NCBI GenBank assembly: GCA_018003035.1
Contig: JAGNEX010000016.1
Coordinates: 1-51,712 of the forward strand
Direction: 5' to 3'
DNA from: Acidimicrobiia bacterium
GTDB taxonomy: Bacteria; Actinomycetota; Acidimicrobiia; IMCC26256; JAGNEX01
Length of the DNA: 51,712 bases
Under the pieces are notes generated by a model. That model did no database searches. It was not told where the DNA came from and worked only from the letters and a program-made list of their open reading frames with translations. Positions 1 to 12,245 of the stretch are shown here, one piece after another; within the stretch, counting starts at the first letter, position 1; every line of letters starts with the position of its first letter. The position numbers and the translations under genes are program-made.

Positions 1-831
1 ATCGATAAGTCGTTGAATCCGAGCGACGTTGGCGTCGAGTGCGGCGGCGTAGTGCCCAGCCCGTTCGAGCTCCACGACCTGAACATGCCGTTGTCCTCTG
101 ACGAGGTCGATGAACTCGATGGTGGCGCGTTCCAGCGGTTCGCCTCCGTTGTTGGTTTCGACGAACAGGCGCAGCGCCAGGAGCTGTGTCTCCAAAAGTC
201 GATCCGACGGCGACTGGTCTTTGTAGCGGAAGCAACGCAGGACGAGTTCTCCGTTGGCATCGATTCCCCGGATGTCGACCGTTCCCGAAACGACGAGTTG
301 GCGTTTGGGGAAGGGCGTTCCGTAGCGAAGGAGGCCAGCCAACCCGTTCGGCCACCGACGGTTGACGCGGGTGACGACATCATCGGGCCCGGGGGACAGG
401 TCTGACGAGACCGTCGCCTCGTCAGGTGCTCCGGCGGCCCTCGGCACGTCGAGCTGGCCGACGTTGAGGTAGAGGGGCGTCTCGCCGACGAGGCTGCTGT
501 AGGTCTGAGCCATGCGATCGACCGCTTCGGTCACGTCGGGGCCGAGCCTGGTGATCTTCCGAGTAGCTGCAAACTTGGTTCGTTCAAACGACGCTTGTCC
601 GGCTTGAGGATCGACGCCATGGGCGGCGGCGACCCAGTCGCGCAGAGCGTCACGCCAGGTGCGAAGCGCCCAGGCCGGAACGAAGCCGAACGATGTAAGC
701 GGCGGGGCAGACAGTGCGATGAGACGCATGTGTCGTGGACACTTGTCGTCGGCCGGGGCCAAATGAAAGGCCGACACTTTCAAGTCCCGCCCGTTGGAAC
801 TTGTTCTGAACTGGGATTTTTTGGCGGTCAT
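1..831 (-). CDS. Partial RecB-like PD-(D/E)XK family protein, C-terminus beyond the window
   Basis: An uninterrupted minus-strand frame of 277 codons runs from an ATG at 831 to the window edge, so the C-terminus is missing. An inner ATG at 729 would drop 34 residues that look genuine, so 831 is preferred; no clear ribosome binding site is seen. Near the N-terminus there is a KCPRHMRL stretch, like the CPR-x-x-x-L start of RecB/Cas4-type nuclease domains. Later come a GTVDIRGIDANGEL segment, then RCFRYKDQ and ETQLLALRLF, matching the order Asp strand, (D/E)xK strand, QxxxY helix. The (D/E)xK position reads RYK, so the acidic metal ligand seems to be lost. The family call is inference from motif order. 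It could be an inactive structural relative or an unrelated domain. It is divergent from rpiB. Confidence 0.55.
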   Translation of the reverse strand, partial: MTAKKSQFRTSSNGRDLKVSAFHLAPADDKCPRHMRLIALSAPPLTSFGFVPAWALRTWRDALRDWVAAAHGVDPQAGQASFERTKFAATRKITRLGPDVTEAVDRMAQTYSSLVGETPLYLNVGQLDVPRAAGAPDEATVSSDLSPGPDDVVTRVNRRWPNGLAGLLRYGTPFPKRQLVVSGTVDIRGIDANGELVLRCFRYKDQSPSDRLLETQLLALRLFVETNNGGEPLERATIEFIDLVRGQRHVQVVELERAGHYAAALDANVARIQRLID

Positions 832-1110
832 GGACTCACGAGGGGTCAACGGTGTGAAGCTGCACGTAAAGCGAGGCACTGAGACCGGCCCGTCACGCGA
901 GCAGCGCGTCCGGCTGTGCCTCCTTGGCCTGGAAACGAGGCCTGCAGTCTGGGCCAGCGGTCACCCTACCGAGCGCACGCGTTGTCGCGCCTCCGCCCGG
1001 CACCGACCTGGTCGGCGTTCACACACAGGTGAGTGCGAAAGGCCCCGCAGGGGTCCTTGTACACTCGTCGCTTCGGGTTGCCCGAGTCTCTCCTATTAAG
1101 GGTGCACGTC
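832..1110. other. Divergent intergenic region between the RecB-like gene and rpiB
   Basis: I see no convincing coding frame here. A TACACT hexamer at 1060-1065 fits a TANNNT -10 box for rpiB and would give a leader of about 40 nt that includes an AAGGG ribosome binding site at 1098-1102, but no good -35 hexamer lies 16-18 nt upstream. No RNA gene is recognisable. Confidence 0.3.
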
Positions 1111-1554
1111 ATGCGCATTGCGATCGGTTCCGACCACGCTGGCTACAACTTAAAGGCAGACCTGGCAGCCACCCTTGGCGAGATCGGTCACGACGTTGCC
1201 GATTTCGGAACGACCAGCCCCGATGATGCTGTGGACTACCCCGACGTCGCTGCTGCGGTCGCGACCTCGGTTGCTTCGGGGGACTCAGACACGGGCATCT
1301 TGGTGTGCGGGAGCGGCAATGGAGTCGCAATCGCTGCCAACAAGATCGATGGCATTCGCGCTGCCGTGATTCACGATGTGACATCGGCTCGAGCGGCCAG
1401 GGCGCACAACGATGCCAACGTTGCGTGTATCGGTGAGCGCTTCGTTGGACCCCAGACGGCGCACGAATCGATCCTTGCGTTCCTAGATGGAGAGTTTGAG
1501 GGCGGGCGCCACATTCGGCGCATCGCGAAGATCTCAGAATTGGAGACCACATGA
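1111..1554 (+). CDS. rpiB: Ribose 5-phosphate isomerase B
   Basis: Interconverts ribose 5-phosphate and ribulose 5-phosphate in the cytosolic pentose phosphate pathway. The 147-residue product has the usual RpiB length and begins [12 protein letters not shown], the family's N-terminal strand with the sugar-binding Asp-His. The catalytic cysteine lies in [15 protein letters not shown], followed by [18 protein letters not shown], which carries the conserved His and the R-x-H-N-x-A-N-V phosphate-binding segment. The ATG at 1111 is chosen because AAGGG sits 8-9 nt upstream and the protein then starts exactly at the family's first strand; a GTG at 1102 is in frame but adds only three residues. The stop overlaps the glyA start (ATGA), so the two are translationally coupled. 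Confidence 0.95.
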   Translation: MRIAIGSDHAGYNLKADLAATLGEIGHDVADFGTTSPDDAVDYPDVAAAVATSVASGDSDTGILVCGSGNGVAIAANKIDGIRAAVIHDVTSARAARAHNDANVACIGERFVGPQTAHESILAFLDGEFEGGRHIRRIAKISELETT

Positions 1555-2825
1555 CCACGCCGTACTTCGGAGCCGACGCCCAGGCGTTGCAGGATAACGA
1601 CCCGGAACTCGCCGGCATTCTCGGGCGCGAACTCGACCGCCAGAACACGACGCTCCAGTTCATTGCATCGGAAAACTTCACCTCGCCGGCGGTCATGGCG
1701 GCCATGGGATCGGTCGGCACCAACAAGTACTCCGAGGGCTATCCGGGGAAGCGGTACTACGGCGGAAACCAGATCATCGATGAGGCAGAAGAGCTCGCCA
1801 AGGCTCGCGCTTGCGCCCTGTTTGGTGCCGAGCACGCCAATGTTCAGCCTCACGCTGGAGCGATAGCCAACATGGCGGCATTTCAGGCGTTGCTGCAGCC
1901 GGGCGACCGCGTCATGGGCCTGCGGCTAGACCATGGCGGTCATCTCACCCACGGGTCTCCCGTCAACTTCTCCGGCAAGCTGTACGACTTCGTGCCGTAC
2001 CAGTTGCACCCTGAAACCGAGATGCTCGACTACGAAGGTATCGCCGAGCTCGCTCGAGAAACCCGACCCAAGATGATCCTGTGCGGGTACACCGCATACC
2101 CGAGGACCATCGATTTTGAATACTTCCGTCAGGTCGCCGACGAGGTCGGTGCACTGTTGATGGCCGATATTGCACACATTGCGGGTCTGGTTGCTGGCGG
2201 AGCGCATCCGTCGCCTGTGCCGTATGCAGACGTCGTTACGTTCACTAATCACAAAACCTTGCGCGGACCCCGCGGCGCGACAATCTTGTGCAAGGCCGAA
2301 CACGCCCCAGCGATCGATAAAGCAGTTTTTCCTGGTCTTCAGGGTGGCCCGCTGATGCACACGATCGCGGCGAAGGCGGTCAGCTTTGCCGAGGCGTCGA
2401 CACCGGCGTTCAAGCAGTATGCAGCCGACATCGTGACCAATGCGCAGGTCTTGTGCGATGCCCTTGCTGAGCAGGGACTTCGTATCGTTTCGGGCGGCAC
2501 CGACAACCATCTGATGCTCGTTGACCTGCGTCCTTTCGGCGTCACCGGTGCGGTGGCCCAAGATGCCCTCGACGCCGCCGGCATTACCTTGAACAAGAAC
2601 ACGATTCCCGACGACCCCGAATCCCCCTTTGTCACGTCGGGGCTTAGGCTTGGGACCGCGTCGGTGACCACCGCAGGTATGGGTCCCGACGAGATGCGCA
2701 CCGCCGCGGTGCTGATCGGCCGAGTGCTTCGGGATGTCGACAACCCCGACACGATCTCCGCCGTTCGCGATGAGGTGGAAGGCCTGTGCGAGAGATTCGT
2801 GCCGTATCCTCCGCCTAGGGGATGA
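1551..2825 (+). CDS. glyA: Serine hydroxymethyltransferase
   Basis: PLP enzyme converting serine and tetrahydrofolate to glycine and methylene-tetrahydrofolate. The 424 residues match family length. The PLP lysine is in [24 protein letters not shown] supplies the Asp and His that contact the PLP ring and hydroxyl, [18 protein letters not shown] supplies the stacking His, and [14 protein letters not shown] carries the Tyr/Glu active-site pair. One deviation stands out: the phosphate-binding loop reads QPHAGAIAN where most SHMTs have QPHSGxQAN, so the first Ser is Ala and Gln is Ile. It overlaps rpiB by 4 nt and lies 18 nt before the wecA-like gene, as in other actinobacterial loci leading into the ATP synthase operon. 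Confidence 0.95.
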   Translation: MTTPYFGADAQALQDNDPELAGILGRELDRQNTTLQFIASENFTSPAVMAAMGSVGTNKYSEGYPGKRYYGGNQIIDEAEELAKARACALFGAEHANVQPHAGAIANMAAFQALLQPGDRVMGLRLDHGGHLTHGSPVNFSGKLYDFVPYQLHPETEMLDYEGIAELARETRPKMILCGYTAYPRTIDFEYFRQVADEVGALLMADIAHIAGLVAGGAHPSPVPYADVVTFTNHKTLRGPRGATILCKAEHAPAIDKAVFPGLQGGPLMHTIAAKAVSFAEASTPAFKQYAADIVTNAQVLCDALAEQGLRIVSGGTDNHLMLVDLRPFGVTGAVAQDALDAAGITLNKNTIPDDPESPFVTSGLRLGTASVTTAGMGPDEMRTAAVLIGRVLRDVDNPDTISAVRDEVEGLCERFVPYPPPRG

Positions 2826-2843
2826 CGAGAGACTGCTCGGCCT

Positions 2844-4442
2844 ATGGAGCCATACATCCTGGTGGCGTCGATCGCTGCGATTACCACCTACTTCGCGACG
2901 CCATTGGCGCGGCGATTCGCGACCAGGATTGACGCTGTCGCGGTTCCTGACTCCGAGCGGCACATCCACCCGACGCCAACCGCCACGCTCGGTGGCGCTG
3001 CGATGCTTGTCGGTTTCCTTGTGGCGATGGTCGCGGCGTCGCTTATGGGCTCGTTTTCGCCCATGTTCGACAACAACAACACCGAACCGTTGGGGGTCAT
3101 CCTCGGAGCGGTGCTCATCTTCGCGGTCGGAGCAATCGACGACATCCGGGGTGTGTCGCCGCCAGCGAAGATGGCCGGCATGGTGCTCGCCGCATCGGCA
3201 CTGCAGTTGCTGGGCGTTTCGATGGCGCACTTTCGAGTGCCGTTCTTGGGCTTCATCGTCCTCTCATCGGACCTCGCACCGTTGGCAACAGTGTTGTGGG
3301 TGGTCATTCTGGCCAATGCCATCAACCTGATCGACGGCCTTGATGGACTCGCTACCGGAATCGTCATGATCGCGGCGGGAGCCTTCTTCCTGTTTGCGTT
3401 CCGGCTGTCGCAGCCCGAAGTCGGGATCCTCCTCGACAGCAACGTGGGGCCGTTGATCCTGGCGATTACGGCCGGAGTTTGCGCCGGCTTCCTGCCCCAC
3501 AATTGGTCGCCCGCGACCATTTTCATGGGGGACGCCGGCTCCATGTTTCTCGGGCTGCTCCTCGCTTCTGCGACCATCCTCATCGGGGGCCGGGCGCCCG
3601 ATCAGTTTTCTGGGCAGACGTACTTCTTCTTCGCTCCCCTCATCATCCCGGTCGTGATCCTCGGCGTTCCGCTGATCGACCTGCTCTTCGCGCTGCTCAG
3701 ACGGACGGCCAGAGGCAAGTCATTCGCGATTGCTGACCGCGGGCATCTCCATCACCGTCTGATGAACTTGGGTCACGGGCCTCGCCGCTCGGTTGTCATC
3801 ATGTGGGCGTGGACCGCGTTGCTGTCGATCCTGGTGCTCGTCCCCACGTACACCAATAGCGGACAAGCACTGGTTCCCGTCGGCGTGGCAGGGTCTGGCC
3901 TGTTGCTCTATGCGTTCTTTCACCCCGGCCGCCACAAGGGTGATCAGGCGTTGCCGCTTCCTGAACCGCCGCCGCCCCCAGTCATCAAGCGCCCTCCACC
4001 TGGAGCTCCAGCGGTCCGGCGCCCGCGGCGCGGCGCACCCGCCCCTTTGCATGTCGCCGCGCCAGGACCGGTCCCTCTTGCTCCTGCCAATAAGGATCCG
4101 CTCGCTCCGCGACGACCGCGTCGGGCACCTCGGCCAGACTCTCCCGCGGAGGGTGGGGTAGCCGGTCGTGGTCGCTTTGCGGAGCGGGGCATGACATCGC
4201 CGCCCCAGCCGTCATCGAGGCGGCGTTCATCCGATGGGGTTCCCTTTGTCGAGCGGCGGGACGACAGCAGCGAACTCGCAGTACGACCTGATCTGGACCC
4301 CACTGCGGACAAGTCAACCGTTCGCTCCGAGAACCCGCGGCCCGTCGATGCCCGTGGCCAAGGGCGGATCGGCAAGCCTCAGCGTGACGTCGACACGGGT
4401 CGGCCGCCACGCAACAAGCCCCCGCGAAGAAGTTCACGCTGA
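2844..4442 (+). CDS. wecA: WecA/TagO-type undecaprenyl-phosphate GlcNAc-1-phosphate transferase with long basic tail
   Basis: Integral membrane enzyme of the MraY/WecA family that transfers a HexNAc-1-phosphate, probably GlcNAc, from its UDP donor to a polyprenyl phosphate, starting a lipid-linked glycan. About ten hydrophobic segments lie within residues 1-365. NAINLIDGLDGL (residues about 158-169) is the family's DDxxD-equivalent catalytic motif, MGDAGSMFLG (about 228) the Mg/uridine site, and HLHHRL (about 301) the HxHH loop that separates WecA/TagO from MraY. After residue 370 comes a tail of about 160 residues rich in Pro, Arg and Ala with no membrane segment, unusual for the family and probably disordered and cytoplasmic. 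A wecA (rfe) gene just before atpI is also the mycobacterial order. Confidence 0.9.
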   Translation: MEPYILVASIAAITTYFATPLARRFATRIDAVAVPDSERHIHPTPTATLGGAAMLVGFLVAMVAASLMGSFSPMFDNNNTEPLGVILGAVLIFAVGAIDDIRGVSPPAKMAGMVLAASALQLLGVSMAHFRVPFLGFIVLSSDLAPLATVLWVVILANAINLIDGLDGLATGIVMIAAGAFFLFAFRLSQPEVGILLDSNVGPLILAITAGVCAGFLPHNWSPATIFMGDAGSMFLGLLLASATILIGGRAPDQFSGQTYFFFAPLIIPVVILGVPLIDLLFALLRRTARGKSFAIADRGHLHHRLMNLGHGPRRSVVIMWAWTALLSILVLVPTYTNSGQALVPVGVAGSGLLLYAFFHPGRHKGDQALPLPEPPPPPVIKRPPPGAPAVRRPRRGAPAPLHVAAPGPVPLAPANKDPLAPRRPRRAPRPDSPAEGGVAGRGRFAERGMTSPPQPSSRRRSSDGVPFVERRDDSSELAVRPDLDPTADKSTVRSENPRPVDARGQGRIGKPQRDVDTGRPPRNKPPRRSSR

Positions 4443-4748
4443 CGAGCGGCCAGTCGGTACGCGCTCGCGTCGCTGTGGTCCTCAACTGAGGCGGCGGGCT
4501 GCTGTGTCGTCTTCATCGTGTGTCGGCAGCGAGCGCTTGCATCGTGCCACGCGGAAAACGGGGTTGTTGCAACTGCAGTCGTCCCAGCTGGGGTCGTTGC
4601 ACTAGCACACAGATTCAGGTTTGTGAAGTGGTCGAGCGCTCAAATTGACCGTTCTTCAAGGCCTTGAGTAGTTTGGGAAACAATTCACAAAGTCTCCACG
4701 GAGGCGAAACAACCGCCAGAGCTGGTTCTTTCTGGTGCAGGGGTATTG
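4443..4748. other. Intergenic region ahead of the ATP synthase operon
   Basis: This 306-base gap has no convincing gene. It contains the candidate operon promoter at 4645-4674, leaving a leader of roughly 70 nt before the first start codon. I saw no clear terminator for the wecA-like gene. Confidence 0.5.
4645..4674 (+). promoter_or_regulatory. Candidate ATP synthase operon promoter with a palindromic spacer
   Basis: TTGACC at 4645-4650 is a near-consensus -35 and TAGTTT at 4669-4674 fits the actinobacterial TANNNT -10, with an 18-nt spacer. The spacer holds a perfect 12-bp palindrome, TCAAGGCCTTGA (4656-4667). This could be an operator or a chance palindrome. Confidence 0.45.
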
Positions 4749-5027
4749 ATGGGCGCAACGCAACGAAGAGGCCGAATGGCCGAACAGGACCGGCGTGACA
4801 CCTATCAGGGTATTTCGACGGCCTGGGATCGTTCGTTTGAGTTCATCGGATCGCTTCTCTTCTTCGGAGGGGCTGGTTGGTTGATCGATCAGTGGCTCAA
4901 CACCACCCCGTGGTTCACCATCGTCTTTGGCGTCTTTGGTTTTGTTGGCGTTTTTCTCCGGACCTACTACCGCTACATCGCTGAGATGGACGGGATGGAG
5001 GCGGGTAAGCCATGGAACAAGCAGTAG
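4749..5027 (+). CDS. AtpI/AtpZ-like small membrane protein of the ATP synthase operon
   Basis: Small protein of 92 residues with two hydrophobic segments (FIGSLLFFGGAGWLIDQWL and FTIVFGVFGFVGVFLRTYY) separated by a short turn, the layout of the AtpZ/AtpI-type accessory proteins that precede atpB in many bacteria and are linked to Fo assembly or ion supply. The start is uncertain: ATG 4749 has AGGGG 5 nt upstream, while ATG 4776 (MAEQDRRD) has AGAGG close upstream and gives 83 residues. The C-terminus overlaps the next gene by 16 nt, so it is clearly part of the operon. Confidence 0.75.
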   Translation: MGATQRRGRMAEQDRRDTYQGISTAWDRSFEFIGSLLFFGGAGWLIDQWLNTTPWFTIVFGVFGFVGVFLRTYYRYIAEMDGMEAGKPWNKQ

Positions 5028-5452
5028 CGCTTGGGCCGGTGGGTCCGGCCTCAGAGTCTCAGATCGCGCACCATCTCGTTCGTGGGGGCATCATCGTCGC
5101 GCCGCTGCTGATCCTGATTTCGGGGATCTTGGGCGGGTCCGACGGAGCGGTTTCTGCGGCCTATGCAATCGTCTGTGTGCTGGTGAACTTCGCTTTGGCG
5201 GCGGTGCTGCTGACGATGGCGGCACGAATCTCGCTCTCGATGATTATGGTGGCAGCACTCGGCGGCTATGTTCTCCGCCTGGCGTTGCTGGCGGTTGCGT
5301 TTCTTCTCGTAAAAGACCAACCGTGGATGGAGCCGGTCACCTTCGGCATCACCCTCATCGTCACCCATCTTGGTCTGTTGTTTTGGGAAATGCGTTCAGT
5401 GCAACTGCACATGGCATCTCCCTACCCTGATAAGTCCCTGGCGAAGGAGTAA
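5012..5452 (+). CDS. atpI: AtpI-like membrane protein (ATP synthase protein I family)
   Basis: A 146-residue protein with four predicted membrane helices (around residues 22-42, 46-69, 73-101 and 106-127), matching the ATP synthase I family that sits between the AtpZ-like gene and atpB. Family members are thought to help c-ring assembly; no catalytic motif is expected or seen. The start codon lies within the end of the previous gene, and its own end (GAAGGAG then TAA) supplies the ribosome binding site for atpB 5 nt downstream, so translation of all three is likely coupled. The call rests on topology and position more than on sequence motifs. Confidence 0.7.
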   Translation: MEQAVALGPVGPASESQIAHHLVRGGIIVAPLLILISGILGGSDGAVSAAYAIVCVLVNFALAAVLLTMAARISLSMIMVAALGGYVLRLALLAVAFLLVKDQPWMEPVTFGITLIVTHLGLLFWEMRSVQLHMASPYPDKSLAKE

Positions 5453-5457
5453 GCGGC

Positions 5458-6222
5458 GTGCTCGCGTTGGAGTTCCCACCGATCAGCCACCTCTTTGAGT
5501 GGAAAGACCTCTTTTTCAAAGGCAACGAGTACCTCGCCTTCAACAAGGTGGCGCTGCTCTGTGTCCTGAGCTCACTGATGGTTATGGCTTTCTTCCTGAT
5601 CGCGTCTCGGCGTCAAGCGCTGGTCCCGACGGGAATCCAGAACGTCGGCGAAATGGCCTACGGGGTTGTCGAAGACAACATCGTCGTAGAGGTCATGGGC
5701 GAAAAGGGCCGTTCTTGGACGCCGTTCCTGGCGAGCCTCTTTTTCTACATCTTGTTCTTGAACCTGTGGGAGATCTTCCCCTTCATCCAGTTCCCTCCGA
5801 CCTCCCGTATGGCCATTCCGCTTTTCTTGGCCTTGCAGACCTGGGTCATTTACTTGGTGGTCGGTTTCAAATACCAGGGTGCTGCGTACATCAAGAACTC
5901 GTTGTTCCCGCCGGGCGTTCCCGCCTTCCTCTACGTTCTCGTCACGCCGATCGAGTTCGTTTCGGTCTTCATCATGCGTCCCTTCTCGTTGGCGGTTCGA
6001 CTTTTCGCCAACCTGATGGCGGGTCACATTCTGCTGGTGGTGTTCTTCGTCTTGTCGGCCGCACTCTGGTCCAAGACGCCGCTCATCATCATCTGGCCGC
6101 TTCCGGTTTTGGTCGGCATTGCGCTGACCGGTTTCGAGTTGATGGTGGCCGTCATCCAGGCCTACATCTTCACCATGCTGACCGCGGTGTACATCTCCGA
6201 CTCCATGGAGGCGCACCACTAA
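5458..6222 (+). CDS. atpB: ATP synthase Fo subunit a
   Basis: Membrane subunit forming the two proton half-channels next to the c-ring. It has 254 residues and five to six hydrophobic helices. The essential arginine is in FSLAVRLFANLMAGHILL, and the last helices (GIALTGFELMVAVIQAYIFTMLTAVYI) carry the conserved Glu/Gln pair of the channel. It starts with GTG at 5458, preceded by GAAGGAG that overlaps the end of the preceding gene. The segment FEWKDLFFKGNEYLAFNKVALL near the N-terminus is broken here only by its first residues; it matches the actinobacterial type of subunit a. Third gene of the operon; 95 nt separate it from atpE. Confidence 0.97.
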   Translation: MLALEFPPISHLFEWKDLFFKGNEYLAFNKVALLCVLSSLMVMAFFLIASRRQALVPTGIQNVGEMAYGVVEDNIVVEVMGEKGRSWTPFLASLFFYILFLNLWEIFPFIQFPPTSRMAIPLFLALQTWVIYLVVGFKYQGAAYIKNSLFPPGVPAFLYVLVTPIEFVSVFIMRPFSLAVRLFANLMAGHILLVVFFVLSAALWSKTPLIIIWPLPVLVGIALTGFELMVAVIQAYIFTMLTAVYISDSMEAHH

Positions 6223-6251
6223 GTCGCCTGGCATCGAGCCAAGCGGTTTAG

Positions 6252-6578
<327 letters not shown>

Positions 6579-6631
6579 TCCGACTCGGTCGCATTACCGA
6601 CTAGTCGTTTCACCGACATCAAGGAGTTCCG

Positions 6632-7222
6632 ATGTACGGAATCGCCAACGAGGTCGAGCTGCCACAGGTTTTCCTGGCAACCGAGGCCGTCGAAGGTGAA
6701 GAAGGCGGACACGGTGGGATCGAAGCCCCTAACCCGCTTGTCGTCGAGCCGAACGAGTTCATCTACGGTTCGATCGCCTTCTTGGTCCTCTTCTTTGTGC
6801 TGAAGAAGTTCGCTTTCCCAGCGCTGAAGAAGGCCGTCAAGGATCGTGAAGACAAGATCCGCGGCGACCTTGAGCGGGCCGAAAGCGCACGCGTCGAGGC
6901 CGAGTCCGAACTGGCTGCCTACAAGAAGCAGTTGGCAGAGGCTCGTTCCGAGGCATCGCAATTGGTTGCGAACGCTGCTGAAGAAGCTGCGGCCGTCCGT
7001 GCGCAGTTGATGCGCGACGCCGAAGCCGATGTGGCTAAGCACCGCGAACAAACGCTTGCCGCGCTCGATGGCGAAGTGGCGAGGGCTCGTGTTGACCTTC
7101 AGCGTGAGGTGTCCGGCTTTGCCGTCCAGCTCGCAGAGAAGATCGTCGAGAAGAACCTCGATCGTGACGCTCAACAAGCGTTGATCGACCGGTTCATCAC
7201 AGACCTCGAGTCTGCTAGCTAG
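6632..7222 (+). CDS. atpF: ATP synthase Fo subunit b
   Basis: Peripheral stalk subunit, 196 residues. After an acidic, Gly-rich N-terminal stretch of about 45 residues there is one membrane helix (FIYGSIAFLVLFFVLKKFAF) and then a long charged helix rich in Ala, Glu, Arg and Lys, typical of the right-handed coiled coil of the b dimer. The N-terminal extension is characteristic of actinobacterial AtpF. ATG at 6632 is well supported by AAGGAG 5 nt upstream. It precedes atpH by 30 nt. Delta is a separate gene here, not fused to b as in mycobacteria. Confidence 0.95.
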   Translation: MYGIANEVELPQVFLATEAVEGEEGGHGGIEAPNPLVVEPNEFIYGSIAFLVLFFVLKKFAFPALKKAVKDREDKIRGDLERAESARVEAESELAAYKKQLAEARSEASQLVANAAEEAAAVRAQLMRDAEADVAKHREQTLAALDGEVARARVDLQREVSGFAVQLAEKIVEKNLDRDAQQALIDRFITDLESAS

Positions 7223-7252
7223 TTCCGCTGTACGACCTAGAAGGGTGACATC

Positions 7253-7783
7253 GTGAGCAAGGATTCACGGATCGAGGGGTACGCAAAGGCGATCCTCGAA
7301 CTTGTGACAGCGGAAGACGCGCTGGGCACGGTGGAAGGCGAGCTGTTCCAGGTGGCCCGCGCTGTCGAAGGAAACGAACAGTTGCGTTCCACGCTGACCG
7401 ACGAAGCCATTCCCGTGGCGCGCCGGCAGGGGATCGTGGCCGAACTCGTCGACGGTGCGGTTCATCCCGTGACCGCCGCTGCCATCGATATGGTCCTCGC
7501 GGCGGGCAGGGGACGTGATCTTCCAGCCATTGTCGACGCGTTTGTGTCTGATGCCGCGAGTGCTCGTTCGCACCAGGTCGCTGAGATCCGCACGGCAATT
7601 CCGTTGGACGATGCGACCATCAAGCGCCTCGAACAGGCCTTGTCGCGTGCGACCGGTCTCGACATTGAAGCGCAGATCGTTGTCGACCCTGCGGTTCTCG
7701 GTGGCATTCAGGCCAAGGTCGGGGACCGTCTCATCGACGGGACGATCAGGTCACGTCTGCAACAGATGAAAGCAGCTATGTAG
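7253..7783 (+). CDS. atpH: ATP synthase F1 subunit delta
   Basis: Links the peripheral stalk to the top of the alpha3beta3 head. The 176-residue length equals the family norm. The N-terminal six-helix bundle starts at IEGYAKAILELV, and the C-terminal part has the family signature region (EIRTAIPLDDATIKRLEQAL to DPAVLGGIQAKVGDRLIDGT is the usual conserved stretch, here between residues about 107 and 166). GTG start at 7253, with AGAAGGGTG upstream. It lies between atpF and atpA as in most bacteria. Confidence 0.95.
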   Translation: MSKDSRIEGYAKAILELVTAEDALGTVEGELFQVARAVEGNEQLRSTLTDEAIPVARRQGIVAELVDGAVHPVTAAAIDMVLAAGRGRDLPAIVDAFVSDAASARSHQVAEIRTAIPLDDATIKRLEQALSRATGLDIEAQIVVDPAVLGGIQAKVGDRLIDGTIRSRLQQMKAAM

Positions 7784-7825
7784 TCGTTCCCTACCGGGAA
7801 CGATCCACCTCTCCTCGGAGTCACG

Positions 7826-9349
<1,524 letters not shown>

Positions 9350-9352
9350 TCC

Positions 9353-11733
<2,381 letters not shown>

Positions 11734-11735
11734 CG

Positions 11736-12137
11736 ATGCCGCTTCATGTAGAGCTCGTATCTCCTGAGATCGTGTTGTTCTCGGGCGAGGCCGACATGGT
11801 GATCACCAAGACGGTTGGCGGCGGTGACATTGCCTTCCTGCCCGGGCACGCGCCGTTCCTTGGCGCGGTCAGCAACGCCCCGATCCGTATCGTTCGGGGT
11901 GACGAGACGATCGTCGCAGCGGTCCACGGTGGTTTCGTCGAGGTGAGTGACAATCGGGTCACGATCCTCGCCGATATCGCCGAGCTGGCAGGCACGATCG
12001 ACTTGGCCCGTGCCGAACTTGCCAAGCGAGAAGCCGAGGCGAAGCTCGAACGAGGCCAGGACGGCGAAGCAGAGGGGGCACTTGCCCGTGCCGTTCTTCG
12101 TATCGACGTAGCTGGAACGACCCACCTCAGCAGGTAG
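11736..12137 (+). CDS. atpC: ATP synthase F1 subunit epsilon
   Basis: Rotor subunit and intrinsic ATPase inhibitor, 133 residues. The N-terminal beta-sandwich (HVELVSPEIVLFSGEADMV, then GGGDIAFLPGHAPFLGAV) is typical, and the C-terminal two helices are present but short (IDLARAELAKREAEAKLERG). It is the last gene of the operon and is followed 26 nt later by a strong hairpin. Confidence 0.95.
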   Translation: MPLHVELVSPEIVLFSGEADMVITKTVGGGDIAFLPGHAPFLGAVSNAPIRIVRGDETIVAAVHGGFVEVSDNRVTILADIAELAGTIDLARAELAKREAEAKLERGQDGEAEGALARAVLRIDVAGTTHLSR

Positions 12138-12163
12138 GGAACGGGACAATTTGAAAGCTGTTG

Positions 12164-12193
12164 TTTGGGGCGCCGCAGATGCGGCGCCCCAAA
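12164..12193. terminator. Strong hairpin between atpC and glpX
   Basis: A perfect 13-bp inverted repeat, TTTGGGGCGCCGC and GCGGCGCCCCAAA, flanks the loop AGAT. It lies between two convergent genes and has T/A-rich outer pairs on both sides, so it could terminate both. There is no long T tract after either arm, as is common in high-GC bacteria. Confidence 0.85.
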
Positions 12194-12245
12194 CGCGTTC
12201 TGGTACGTCTGGGTCGTTGCCCGAACGGACCGACCGCAGCGGGGG

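Noticed and set aside
13..405. Plus-strand frame at the left edge
   Set aside because: The minus strand carries a longer uninterrupted frame with domain-like motifs, so this is its shadow.
1926..3230. Long minus-strand open frame (434 codons) opposite glyA and wecA
   Set aside because: It is the antisense shadow of two well-supported genes; its product is rich in Arg, His and Gly without motifs.
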